Made by a program: the position numbers and the translations under genes
In this document: positions 43,999 to 52,494 of the stretch, piece after piece
How the letters are laid out: each line of letters starts with the position of its first letter
Position numbering within the stretch: position 1 is the stretch's first letter
NCBI GenBank assembly: GCA_050247135.1
Contig: JBFWUT010000015.1
Location: 1-64,000, forward strand
Source of the DNA: Berkiella sp050247135
Lineage (GTDB): Bacteria > Pseudomonadota > Gammaproteobacteria > Berkiellales > Berkiellaceae
DNA length: 64,000 nucleotides
Direction: 5' to 3'
The notes under the pieces: generated by a model
Database searches by the model: none
What the model saw: the letters and a program-made list of their open reading frames with translations, nothing else
Told to the model about the DNA's origin: nothing

Positions 43999-44889
43999 AT
44001 GAACCCAGTATCTTTATCAATGAACGCCTACTCGCGGGGCCAAAGCCTTTATTATGCTTTGCTTTTTTCCTCTGAGGCCATCCAAGAGGCTTGTTACGCT
44101 TTAACCTCCTTTTTCCAAGAGATCACCTCCTTAACCGGGGGAGGGATTGAGCCCAGCATCGCCAAAGCGAAACTGTTATGGTGGCAGACTGAAATCGCCC
44201 GTACCTATCAACAGATCCCGCAACACCCAGTCAGTAAACAATTACAATCGGTTATTGAGATTTACGACTTGCCTGAGAAGCATTTTGAGCACTATTTGGC
44301 GGCAGCGCTTCAGCGGCTTGATAACCCGCACCTTGACACGTGGGAAGCAGTGCAAGCCCAATGTCGTGACATGGGAGGCCTTAAGATCCTCTTAATGGCA
44401 CGTGTGATGAAAGCCACTCATCCGGATACTGATGCTTTTGCCATTGAACTGGGTAGCGCTTTAGAGCTCATCGATAGGATCCGTTATTTCGGCAAAGATC
44501 TCAGTCAAAACAATCTCACGTTTGCCAAGGCTGACTTAGATTTTTTCAACATCAATGAACAGAGATTGTTCACGCATGAAACCCCTCAAGATTTGATTGC
44601 ATCACTGTTATACCGTACTGCCCATCGCGCCAGATTGATTTATCAAAAAGCACTTGAAATTTTGCCAGAGAACGATCGTTTTAAAGTAGCCAGCCTCCTT
44701 AATTTAGCAAAAATCTACTTTGCATTGCTGGATGAAGTAGAACAAGCAAACTTTGATGTTCTGAATCAACGGATCAGCTTAACTCCCCTGCGCAAATGGT
44801 GGCTTGCTTGGCGTAACCAATCTGCTGAAAAACAGCGATTTAATACCTTACAAAAATTAATTAATGAAAAGGTTACTGTTCATGGATAA
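43999..44889 (+). CDS. Squalene/phytoene synthase-family homologue, active-site motifs degenerate
   Basis: The 296-aa protein follows the all-helical trans-isoprenyl synthase fold: SRGQSLYYALLFSSEAI, then LWWQTEIARTY, HFEHYLAAALQRLD and ELGSALELIDRIRYFGKDL, which aligns with the second Asp-rich region. The two D-x-x-x-D motifs of catalytic enzymes are not intact: the first reads SFFQEITSL and the second IDRIRYFGKD. It may therefore be a non-catalytic homologue, like the mitochondrial complex I assembly factor NDUFAF6. The start is uncertain, with ATG codons at 43999 and 44020 and no clear ribosome-binding site. yciK overlaps its end by 8 nt. Confidence 0.7.
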   Translation: MNPVSLSMNAYSRGQSLYYALLFSSEAIQEACYALTSFFQEITSLTGGGIEPSIAKAKLLWWQTEIARTYQQIPQHPVSKQLQSVIEIYDLPEKHFEHYLAAALQRLDNPHLDTWEAVQAQCRDMGGLKILLMARVMKATHPDTDAFAIELGSALELIDRIRYFGKDLSQNNLTFAKADLDFFNINEQRLFTHETPQDLIASLLYRTAHRARLIYQKALEILPENDRFKVASLLNLAKIYFALLDEVEQANFDVLNQRISLTPLRKWWLAWRNQSAEKQRFNTLQKLINEKVTVHG

Positions 44890-45661
44890 GTTAAGGCTAA
44901 CATTACCGACACTTTCGCCCCACTGTTTAGCCAATCAAGTGATTTTGATCTCAGGCGCAGGTAAAGGTATTGGCCGCGCATTAGCTCTTGCGGCTGCTAA
45001 ACATGGCGCAACCACTATTCTATTGGGGAAATCTCTCAAAAATCTGGAAAGTGTTTACGATGAAATAACCAACAATGGCTATCCAGAACCTGCTTTACAC
45101 CCAACTAATCTTTTACAATTAGATCCCAAGGGTGCTCATGAGTTATTAGAAAATATTATGCAAATGTTTGGGCGCCTAGACGGACTCGTCCATAATGCTG
45201 GGATCAGCGGCCCTTTAACCCCGCTTGAACTCATGCCTCCCCACAAATGGATTGAGGTAATACAGCTTAATCTGAATGTGCCGTTTTTATTAACCCAAGC
45301 CCTGTTGCCTTTATTAAAGAAAAGCCAGCACCCCTCCATCTTGTTTACGACGGCCCAAGAAGCCTATCATCCTAAAGCCTATTGGGGTGCCTACAGTGCG
45401 AGTAAACATGGCGTTGCAGCATTGGCCAAAACCTTACATGAAGAACTGGAAAATAATACAGATATCCGCGTTAATTGTATTCAACCCGGCAAAGTCCGCA
45501 CGGCATTGCGCATCAATGCCTACCCTGCTATTGATCCAGAAACCTTCACAGCTCCTGAAGAGCTGATGCCCTATTACCTTCATCTACTAAGCCCTGCAGC
45601 AAAAGAGATCAGAGGTAAAACCATCGTTTTAGAGCCCGTCCTTGAACCTGTCGATGCTTGA
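44882..45661 (+). CDS. yciK: YciK-type short-chain dehydrogenase
   Basis: The 259-aa protein has the SDR set ISGAGKGIGRALAL, HNAGISGPLTPLE, catalytic Ser in LFTTAQEAYHP region, YSASKHGVAAL (Tyr-x-x-x-Lys) and NCIQPGKVRTALR. The TAQE in place of the usual S-S at the Ser position and the C-terminal form match YciK, whose substrate is not established. ATG 44882 is chosen (AAAGG 9 nt upstream) over ATG 44864. Context with ubiG and the HAD phosphatase supports the name. Confidence 0.88.
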   Translation: MDKLRLTLPTLSPHCLANQVILISGAGKGIGRALALAAAKHGATTILLGKSLKNLESVYDEITNNGYPEPALHPTNLLQLDPKGAHELLENIMQMFGRLDGLVHNAGISGPLTPLELMPPHKWIEVIQLNLNVPFLLTQALLPLLKKSQHPSILFTTAQEAYHPKAYWGAYSASKHGVAALAKTLHEELENNTDIRVNCIQPGKVRTALRINAYPAIDPETFTAPEELMPYYLHLLSPAAKEIRGKTIVLEPVLEPVDA

Positions 45662-45702
45662 CTATAATTAAGACAACGCTATCACAGACAGGATGAAGCC
45701 TT

Positions 45703-46539
45703 ATGGGTCAACAACCCCATATGATTTCGGCGCAAGACTATGAGCACGCCAATGGACATGATCTGGGTCAGGTTTTACAAACTACACTGGATGTATATGA
45801 CCTATTAAAACGCTTTCATCAGGCCCTGCAAGCGAAAGTAAATTATCATAGCTTTCATTTCTCAAATCCCAGCAGTCAGCACCGTTTAAGCATCGGCTCA
45901 ATTGCCTTGGTTGAAACTGTCTTTCAACTCACGTTGCATAACAACCTTCTTGGTGAAATCCGTTTGACTAAACCGGAGCCTTTTACCCAACAAGAATCTC
46001 AGCTGATAGAAAATGCGCTAAGCCAATTAGTTTATCCATTACATAATGCGATAACTTACAATACTGTGGTGATCCATTCGATAACTTGCCCACTCACGGG
46101 TTTAGGTAACCGCTCACTGTTTGATCAAACCATCCAACGAGAAATCAATCTTGCTAAACGTCATCAAAGCAGCTTCGCACTGCTATTAATTGACATCGAT
46201 AACTTTAAGCAAATCAATGATCAACACGGACATTTGGCCGGAGATACTATCTTACGTGGTATGGGTAAACTGTTGCTGGAACTGAAAAGAAATACCGACT
46301 ATGCCTTTCGTTACGGTGGTGAGGAATTTATTCTGATTTTAAGTCAAAGTACCATTAAGGGAGCCTCGCTCGCTGCGGAGCGAATTCGCCAACAAATTGA
46401 ACACCAGCTTAAGATCACCGTGAGTATGGGTTTAACCCATTTTAAACCCCAAGATACTTTCGACACGTTATTTCAACGAGTCGATAGCGCGCTGTATTTT
46501 GCCAAGGCGAATGGTAAAAATCAGATCTGTCAAAACTAA
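45703..46539 (+). CDS. GGDEF diguanylate cyclase
   Basis: The 278-aa protein has an N-terminal sensor-like region (about 1-125, GAF-like, with no membrane segment) and a complete GGDEF domain: CPLTGLGNRSLFD, LLIDIDNFKQIND, HGHLAGDTIL and the active-site GGEEF. RNTD, five residues before GGEEF, is an intact inhibitory I-site. It should make cyclic di-GMP with product feedback. It follows yciK by 41 nt and converges on rluB with a 4-nt overlap. Confidence 0.93.
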   Translation: MGQQPHMISAQDYEHANGHDLGQVLQTTLDVYDLLKRFHQALQAKVNYHSFHFSNPSSQHRLSIGSIALVETVFQLTLHNNLLGEIRLTKPEPFTQQESQLIENALSQLVYPLHNAITYNTVVIHSITCPLTGLGNRSLFDQTIQREINLAKRHQSSFALLLIDIDNFKQINDQHGHLAGDTILRGMGKLLLELKRNTDYAFRYGGEEFILILSQSTIKGASLAAERIRQQIEHQLKITVSMGLTHFKPQDTFDTLFQRVDSALYFAKANGKNQICQN

Positions 46540-47459
46540 AGACCGGATTCAGATAACAATTCAGCGACTTCGTCACTGGATAATTCAAAATACTTACCCT
46601 TACGCAGCCCATTTGGCAAAACATAAGGGCCATATTGAGTACGGATTAAACGGTTTACCTTGCAGCCTTGTGATTCCCACAAGCGTCTAACTTCGCGATA
46701 CTTTCCTTCGCTCAACGTGACATGGTACCACTGATTAGCGCCGGTGCCGCCGCCAAAAGTAACGGATTGAAAACGAAATAGCTCATTATCAATTCGCACG
46801 CCACTCGTCAAATTTTCTAAGATGTCTTCAGTAACTTTTCCTAAGACACGTACCGCATATTGACGCTCTAAGGCAAAAGAGGGATGCATTAAATGATGAG
46901 CGAGTTTACCATTGTTGGTCAGCAATAATAGACCACTCGTATTAATATCCAAACGACCGACCATAACCCATTTGCTGCCTTTGATTTGCGGTAGCGATTC
47001 AAAGATTGTCGGTTTACCGTTTTCAGAGCGTGCAGCGCAGAGTTCACCTTCTGGTTTATGATAGAGCAGCACACGAGTTTCTTGTTTATCAAAGGCTTTT
47101 AAATAGAGTTTTTTACCGTCTATGATAATGGTATCGCAAGCAGAGACACTTTGCCCTAAAGTTGCTTTTGCCTTATTGACAGTGACTTTACCCGCTTTGA
47201 TCCATTCTTCAATCGCACGTCTTGAGGCCACACCATTATTCGCTAAAAATTTTTGAATTCGCATCGGTTCATCTGATACTGCTGAGCGAGCTTCTTTAAC
47301 TGTTCTTTTAGATTTTACGGGTATACCGCTTCGGGTACGAGCATTAATCGAACTGGGACTTCTCTTTGGCGCACGAGGTGTCGGCTTTTGACGTAGCTTC
47401 TCTGGCGGGTGCAAAGACCATTCTTCATCTTCGGATCTGGTGTGCTTTCTTTTACTCAT
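46536..47459 (-). CDS. rluB: 23S rRNA pseudouridine synthase B
   Basis: The 307-aa protein has a basic disordered N-terminus (1-65), an S4 RNA-binding domain (MRIQKFLANNGVASRRAIEEW in parts, about 68-110) and a RsuA/RluB-type catalytic domain with GRLDINTSGLLLLTNNG (catalytic Asp) and EGKYREVRRLWE. RluB modifies U2605 of 23S rRNA. The operon order scpA-scpB-rluB is common. The C-terminus lacks the long basic tail of E. coli RluB. Confidence 0.92.
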   Translation of the reverse strand: MSKRKHTRSEDEEWSLHPPEKLRQKPTPRAPKRSPSSINARTRSGIPVKSKRTVKEARSAVSDEPMRIQKFLANNGVASRRAIEEWIKAGKVTVNKAKATLGQSVSACDTIIIDGKKLYLKAFDKQETRVLLYHKPEGELCAARSENGKPTIFESLPQIKGSKWVMVGRLDINTSGLLLLTNNGKLAHHLMHPSFALERQYAVRVLGKVTEDILENLTSGVRIDNELFRFQSVTFGGGTGANQWYHVTLSEGKYREVRRLWESQGCKVNRLIRTQYGPYVLPNGLRKGKYFELSSDEVAELLSESGL

Positions 47460-47467
47460 ACTACTAC

Positions 47468-48439
47468 TTACTCACTCTCAGATTCATCATCCGCGTTTTC
47501 AAGCTCATCTAAAATTGAGGACATCGACTCTTCACCCTCTTCATTTTCTTCAATTTCGTCGTCTTCTTGCTGCATATTTTGAAGAGTATGCGTAATGATG
47601 TCGTCAACGTCTATCTCGTCTTCTTCGCTTTCTTCATCTTCTTTAAGCCAATCATCATCATCGTCTTCTTCATCTTCAAGCGCAGCTTCGGTCTTTTCTG
47701 TATTAACAGCATGCATTGCTGCTTCTATGGCGGCATTGGCAATCATGGCAGCAGAGGCTTGATCATCATCGGTTTCTATTGATGCATGAATTTCTTCACT
47801 GGCTTCTTCCATTTGCGACTCATCAATACTTAATGGCGCTTGAGTCATTAATGCCGCTGCTTCATCAGTCGATACTTCATCATTGAGATTGATGGTTTCT
47901 ATGGCTTTGAGCTCTGATAAAGGTGGTAACTCTTCTAAGCTCTTTAATCCAAAATGATCGAGGAACATTTTGGTAGTAGCGTAAAGGGCTGGTTTACCTG
48001 GTACATCTTTATAACCCACCACCCGGATCCACTCTTGTTCGTCTAAGGTTTTTATAATATTCGTGCTGACAACCACGCCACGAATATCTTCAATTTCACC
48101 GCGGGTAATAGGTTGCCTGTAAGCGATTAAGGCCAATGTTTCTAATAACGCACGTGAATAACGTGCCGGTCTTTCTTCAGTTGATTTTGCAATATAAGGA
48201 GCAACATGATCTGCCACTTGAAAGCGATACCCTGAAGCAACTTCTACCAGCGTGATGCCTCGCTTCTCATAGCCTTTTTGCAACTGTTCAATGGCTTTTC
48301 GCACATCCCCGATGGCGGGTTTTTCATCTTCTTCAAACAATTTAATAATATCTTGTGGCGATAGCGGTGCGCCTGCGGCAAAGATCGCTCCTTCAACGAT
48401 GCGTATCAACTCATTCATGGATTTCGTGGGTTTCTTCAT
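47468..48439 (-). CDS. scpB: Segregation and condensation protein B, long acidic tail
   Basis: Residues 1-180 of this 323-aa protein are the paired winged-helix ScpB domain: IVEGAIFAAGAPLSPQDI, RALLETLALIAYRQPITRGEIEDIRGV and VGYKDVPGKPALYATT. It works with ScpA and SMC in chromosome condensation. About 140 further residues are almost all Asp, Glu, Ala and Ser (for example EDEEDDDDDWLKEDEE), unlike the usual length of about 200. ATG 48437-48439 is chosen (AAGG 9 nt upstream); ATG 48418 is possible. It overlaps scpA. Confidence 0.93.
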   Translation of the reverse strand: MKKPTKSMNELIRIVEGAIFAAGAPLSPQDIIKLFEEDEKPAIGDVRKAIEQLQKGYEKRGITLVEVASGYRFQVADHVAPYIAKSTEERPARYSRALLETLALIAYRQPITRGEIEDIRGVVVSTNIIKTLDEQEWIRVVGYKDVPGKPALYATTKMFLDHFGLKSLEELPPLSELKAIETINLNDEVSTDEAAALMTQAPLSIDESQMEEASEEIHASIETDDDQASAAMIANAAIEAAMHAVNTEKTEAALEDEEDDDDDWLKEDEESEEDEIDVDDIITHTLQNMQQEDDEIEENEEGEESMSSILDELENADDESESE

Positions 48440-49295
48440 GTTCAACAACCTTCACATGTATGGGTCCAAAGGGCTCTGATTGCACTATATCGATAGCACC
48501 TAAACGCAGCAGCTCTAACATGGCTAAGAAACTGACGACAACGCCGGCTCTACCTTCACTTAACGTGAAGCACTCATAAAAAGAAACAAAACGACGCGAA
48601 GTGACCAATTCTAATAACAGGCTCATTCGCTCTCTCACCGACAAGGCTTCTTTTTGTACGGTGTGGGTCGCTAATAACTCAGAGCGTTTTAAAATATCTA
48701 AAAATGCCCCTAACAACTCTGATAAATCAATTTCTGGAGGCTTAACAGGCAACGTTACTTTAGGCACATCCGCTTTGCCACCGAAGGTATCTCGTCCCAA
48801 ACGGGGGAGCGCCTCCAGTTGTTCTGCCGCCAATTTAAAGCGTTCATATTCTTGCAAACGACGCACGAGTTCTGCACGAGGATCTTCTTCCTCAGGTGCA
48901 TCTTCACTACGCGGCAATAGCATCCTTGATTTGATTTCAGCTAGCATAGCCGCCATCACCAAGTATTCTGCTGCCAGTTCTAATTTTAAATCTTTCATCA
49001 GGTCGACATATTCCATATATTGATGCGTCACCGCTGCAATGGGAATATTTAAAATATCGAAATTCTGTTTTCTGATGAGATATAACAGGAGATCCAAAGG
49101 CCCGGCAAAAGCATCAAGAAAAACCTCGAGTGCATCCGGTGGAATATACAGATCTTCCGGTAGTTTAGTTAAAGCAATACCATTAACCAATGCCACATAG
49201 GCTGATACCGGTTCAACGTCGCCCTCCGCTTCGCTAGCGGGGGTGGGCACTTCTTCTGTTTGTGTTTGTGCTACTTCTTCCAAAACCTCAGTCAT
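48411..49295 (-). CDS. scpA: Segregation and condensation protein A
   Basis: The 294-aa protein has the kleisin features of ScpA: FAGPLDLLLYLIRKQNFDILNIPIAAVTHQY (in parts, about 63-93), AAEYLVMAAMLAEIKSRMLLP and a C-terminal winged helix (VSFLAMLELLRLGAIDIVQ). The N-terminal 40 residues are Glu/Ala-rich and extra. It bridges SMC and ScpB. The stop overlaps scpB, so the two are coupled, and trpS ends 11 nt upstream. Confidence 0.95.
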   Translation of the reverse strand: MTEVLEEVAQTQTEEVPTPASEAEGDVEPVSAYVALVNGIALTKLPEDLYIPPDALEVFLDAFAGPLDLLLYLIRKQNFDILNIPIAAVTHQYMEYVDLMKDLKLELAAEYLVMAAMLAEIKSRMLLPRSEDAPEEEDPRAELVRRLQEYERFKLAAEQLEALPRLGRDTFGGKADVPKVTLPVKPPEIDLSELLGAFLDILKRSELLATHTVQKEALSVRERMSLLLELVTSRRFVSFYECFTLSEGRAGVVVSFLAMLELLRLGAIDIVQSEPFGPIHVKVVEHEETHEIHE

Positions 49296-49306
49296 TGGCT
49301 CTCACA

Positions 49307-50536
49307 TTATCTATCACGATGAGGTAAGCCCATCACTTCTCTGACCTCTTCAAGTGTTTCTCTGGCAATATCCCGCGCGGCCTCACAGCCTTCACGAACA
49401 ATCTCTTTGACCAAACGCGGATTATTTTTATATTCAGCAGCGCGATCGAGGATCGGCTTTTGTTGTTCAATTACGGCGTCGGAAAGGGCTTTCTTGCATT
49501 CGATGCAACCAATTCCAGCGGTAGTACACCCTTTTTGCACCCACTCTTTAACAGCGGTATCAGAGTATACCTTATGTAGTCCCCAAACTGGGCATTTTTC
49601 GGGGTCACCCGGGTCATTTCGTCTAACTCTGGCAGGATCAGTAGGCATCAGACGGATTTTTTTCTCAATATTCTCCGGAAGCTCACGAATAGCAATGGTA
49701 TTGTGATAGGACTTCGACATCTTCTGCCCATCAAGACCTGGCAATTTCGCATGTTGCGTAAGCATAGCTTGAGGCTCAGGTAGAATAATTTTGCCTGACC
49801 CTTCCAGATAACCATAAAGTCTTTCGCGTTCACTTAAGGATAAATTCCCTTGCGCAGAGACCATTGCATGACCTCTTTCAAGCGCTTCGGTATCGCCATT
49901 TTCTTGAAACTGACGTAAGCATTCGAGGTATATTTTAGCGTTTTTCTTACCCAGTTTATTAATCGCGACTTCTATTTTTTCTTCATATCCAGGTTCTTTA
50001 CCATAAAGATGATTAAAGCGTCGCGCCACTTCACGGGTCAGCTCTAAATGAGATACCTGATCTTCACCCACAGGGACATACCCCGCTTTATAAGCCAGCA
50101 CATCCGCACTTTGTAATAGGGGATATCCTAAAAAGCCATAAGTAGCCAGATCAAGTTCTTTGAGTTTTTCTTGTTGATCTTTATAGGTAGGAACCCGCTC
50201 TAACCAACCCAAAGGGGTAATCATTGATAGTAAGAGGTGCAATTCAGCGTGTTCTGGGATCCGGGATTGAATGAAAATTTTGCTAGAGCCCGGATTAATA
50301 CCGCAGGCCAGCCAATCGATGATAGTTTCCCACACATTTTCTTCAATGGAATAAGGATCCTCGTAATGCGTCGTCAGCGCGTGCCAGTCGGCAACAAAGA
50401 ATAGGCATTCATATTCGTACTGCAACTTGACCCAATTGGTTAAGACGCCATGATAGTGACCAAGGTGCAAAGCACCAGTTGGTCGCATACCTGATATCAC
50501 ACGCTGAAAATCACTTGTCGAACCGCTAAGAGCCAC
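49307..50536 (-). CDS. trpS: Tryptophanyl-tRNA synthetase
   Basis: The 409-aa protein has class I signatures: PTGALHLGHYHG (HIGH equivalent) and GQKMSKSYHNT (KMSKS). SADVLAYKAGYVPVGEDQ is the Trp-pocket region. A Cys-rich insertion near the C-terminus (GCTTAGIGCIECK) fits the longer TrpS subtype. The start is GTG 50534-50536, with AAGG upstream. It leads the trpS-scpA-scpB-rluB operon. Confidence 0.96.
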   Translation of the reverse strand: MALSGSTSDFQRVISGMRPTGALHLGHYHGVLTNWVKLQYEYECLFFVADWHALTTHYEDPYSIEENVWETIIDWLACGINPGSSKIFIQSRIPEHAELHLLLSMITPLGWLERVPTYKDQQEKLKELDLATYGFLGYPLLQSADVLAYKAGYVPVGEDQVSHLELTREVARRFNHLYGKEPGYEEKIEVAINKLGKKNAKIYLECLRQFQENGDTEALERGHAMVSAQGNLSLSERERLYGYLEGSGKIILPEPQAMLTQHAKLPGLDGQKMSKSYHNTIAIRELPENIEKKIRLMPTDPARVRRNDPGDPEKCPVWGLHKVYSDTAVKEWVQKGCTTAGIGCIECKKALSDAVIEQQKPILDRAAEYKNNPRLVKEIVREGCEAARDIARETLEEVREVMGLPHRDR

Positions 50537-50691
50537 ACTAATGCCTTACTCATGTAGATGAAAATACGATTAAAGTTAGCAGATTGTGGAATTGTATGCT
50601 AATTGCGCTTCGCTGTCTCTTTGACTCATAACCCATAAATAGGTAGTATGCCAACTATTAATGGTATAGCCTTAGAACTACCAACGAAACA

Positions 50692-50931
50692 ATGTTTTTT
50701 GCACCTGTTCAGACCCAAAGCACCCAAAGTAATGAGGCCATAGCCGCCTTAACTGTGCTCATGCTGACAGGATTTTTGGTTTTCATGTTCTTTCAAACTA
50801 AACCCACCACCCAACGTGCCTTCTTGCGACTGATGTTTCAACCGATATATGTTAGTTCACTTATATTTACATTATGGGTATGCGCAATGCTTTTTTGCTA
50901 CTATCTATCCACTTTAGTATATTGTCCTTAA
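50692..50931 (+). CDS. Possible small membrane protein
   Basis: A 79-aa product from ATG 50692 with two hydrophobic segments (about 17-34 and 53-74) joined by a basic loop (KPTTQRAFLRLM). There is no clear ribosome-binding site. It ends 25 nt before the septation protein gene on the same strand. Its hydrophobic pattern is plausible for a real inner-membrane protein, but I recognise no family. Confidence 0.4.
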   Translation: MFFAPVQTQSTQSNEAIAALTVLMLTGFLVFMFFQTKPTTQRAFLRLMFQPIYVSSLIFTLWVCAMLFCYYLSTLVYCP

Positions 50932-50956
50932 GGACTTATTTCGGGGCTTAAAGCAT

Positions 50957-51508
50957 ATGCATTTTTTTTACGATCTCCTGCCGATTATCATCTTCTTCGT
51001 TGCTTATAAGCTTTATGGCATTTTTACCGCTACGATGGTTGCGATTGTCGCAGTGCTCGTTCAGCTTACCGCCACCATAGTGCGTGGAAAAAAACCTGAA
51101 ATGATGCAACTGGTTACCCTTGGCATGGTGATTGTGTTAGGTGGCGCGACCCTTTTGTTCAAAAATGAACTCTTCATCAAATGGAAACCCACCGCTGTCT
51201 ACTGGGCATTAGGCGCCACTTTTGCAATAACCGCTTGGTTTAGTCAAAAAAATCTCGTGCAAAAAATGCTCGAAAAAAACCTCGAATTACCCGCCAAAGC
51301 CTGGTCTATGTTAAATACCAGCTGGTGTATCTTTTTCTTTGTGATGGGCATTTTAAATTTATTAGTGGTGTATAACTTTGACACCGATACGTGGGTCAAT
51401 TTTAAATTATTTGGCACGCTCATTTTGACGCTGATTTTTGCTGGTGTGCAAGGTGTGATGATCTCACGCTACATCGATCACGATAATGCCTCAGAAAAAA
51501 AAACATGA
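50957..51508 (+). CDS. yciB: Inner membrane-spanning septation protein A
   Basis: The 183-aa protein has five membrane helices and the YciB/IspZ pattern FFYDLLPIIIFFVAYKLYG, RGKKPEMM, LTLIFAGVQG and the typical W-K-P-T segment (FIKWKPTAVYW). Family members act in cell-envelope and septum integrity. It overlaps the next gene by 4 nt (ATGA). Confidence 0.93.
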   Translation: MHFFYDLLPIIIFFVAYKLYGIFTATMVAIVAVLVQLTATIVRGKKPEMMQLVTLGMVIVLGGATLLFKNELFIKWKPTAVYWALGATFAITAWFSQKNLVQKMLEKNLELPAKAWSMLNTSWCIFFFVMGILNLLVVYNFDTDTWVNFKLFGTLILTLIFAGVQGVMISRYIDHDNASEKKT

Positions 51509-51804
51509 GTGAAGAAGTTATGCCACAACGCGCAGCTATGCGAAAACAATGGATCGAAGAAAAACTCCAAATCTTAGAGCCCAGTGAACTAACAGTAATT
51601 GACGAAAGCCATCTACACTTAGGGCATGAAGGCGCTAAAAGTGGTGCTAGTCACTTCTATGTGATTATTGTGAGTCCCCAATTTAAGGGGCTAAATCCCG
51701 TCAAAAGACATCAGCTGGTGTATGCGCAATTGAATGAATTCATTCCTCATGAAATTCACGCCTTGAAAATCAGAGCACTGGCGCCAGAAGAAAGTACAGC
51801 CTAA
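51505..51804 (+). CDS. BolA family protein
   Basis: The 99-aa protein has the BolA fold signature: IEEKLQILEPSELTVIDES, the H-x-G-H segment HLGHEG, SHFYVIIVSPQFKGLNPVKRHQLVYAQL (in parts) and EIHALKIRALAPEE. BolA proteins work with monothiol glutaredoxins in iron-sulfur handling and in stress responses. The yciB-bolA pairing is common in proteobacteria. It overlaps yciB by 4 nt. Confidence 0.93.
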   Translation: MSEEVMPQRAAMRKQWIEEKLQILEPSELTVIDESHLHLGHEGAKSGASHFYVIIVSPQFKGLNPVKRHQLVYAQLNEFIPHEIHALKIRALAPEESTA

Positions 51805-51855
51805 CTCTTTTTATCGGGTCATCTTTACCCCTTGTCATTAAATAACTTCTAACTG

Positions 51856-51883
51856 TTGCCCTATCAAGTGACAAAAGTATAAT
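51856..51883 (+). promoter_or_regulatory. Sigma70-like promoter of the 51918 gene
   Basis: TTGCCC (51856-51861) and a perfect TATAAT (51878-51883) are spaced by 16 bp, 34 bp before the GTG start at 51918. Confidence 0.55.
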
Positions 51884-51917
51884 TCGAGCAATTAACTTAT
51901 TTAAGTAGGGTGTCGCT

Positions 51918-52469
51918 GTGCTCAAAAAACTATCCAATGTCGTGATTGAAGGCGCCTGGTCCGCAGGTCTTGCCCTGCTTGTGACCCAAGGTGTGGTGTC
52001 TCCGCTTGCCATCGTTATCACTTGCGGGATTTTTGGCGTGCAAGCGGCGACGGGTTTTCCGCTTACTAACGGCCTTCGTTCACTCAAAGATAAACTCGTC
52101 CAGTTTTATGATAATCGTATCGATGGCGACTACCAACCGGCACAAGGCCCCATGGAAGAAGAAGAATTTTATGATGAGTATGGTCGCGTTAAGGAAAATG
52201 AAGAAAAAATTAATGACGGTATTCGCGCAGAGCTCTATGATACTCACGTAGAAACTTTTGCACCCGCTAGCGGCTTTCGCCGTATTCCCGGCATGACCTG
52301 GCTTTTTGGCGAAAAAAAGGTGACCCATTCTATCCCTCAAATGGATCCCATTGAGATCCAGAACATCAAAGACGGTGCCACACGTTCAGGCAAGATTAAT
52401 TTTAGGACTGGTGAAAGAATCAAAAAGGCGAGTGAACCTAGACAATCAGTGCGAGTGGCTCCGTTTTAA
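51918..52469 (+). CDS. Hypothetical protein with hydrophobic N-terminus
   Basis: The 183-aa product starts at GTG 51918, with AGGGTG about 6 nt upstream. Residues about 10-50 are hydrophobic and glycine/alanine-rich (SAGLALLVTQGVVSPLAIVITCGIFG), suggesting membrane association. The rest is soluble and charged, with an acidic patch (MEEEEFYDEY) and a basic end. I recognise no family. A good promoter directly upstream indicates it is expressed on its own. Confidence 0.65.
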   Translation: MLKKLSNVVIEGAWSAGLALLVTQGVVSPLAIVITCGIFGVQAATGFPLTNGLRSLKDKLVQFYDNRIDGDYQPAQGPMEEEEFYDEYGRVKENEEKINDGIRAELYDTHVETFAPASGFRRIPGMTWLFGEKKVTHSIPQMDPIEIQNIKDGATRSGKINFRTGERIKKASEPRQSVRVAPF

Positions 52470-52494
52470 TCAACAGAGCCATTTCGCTTTACAC

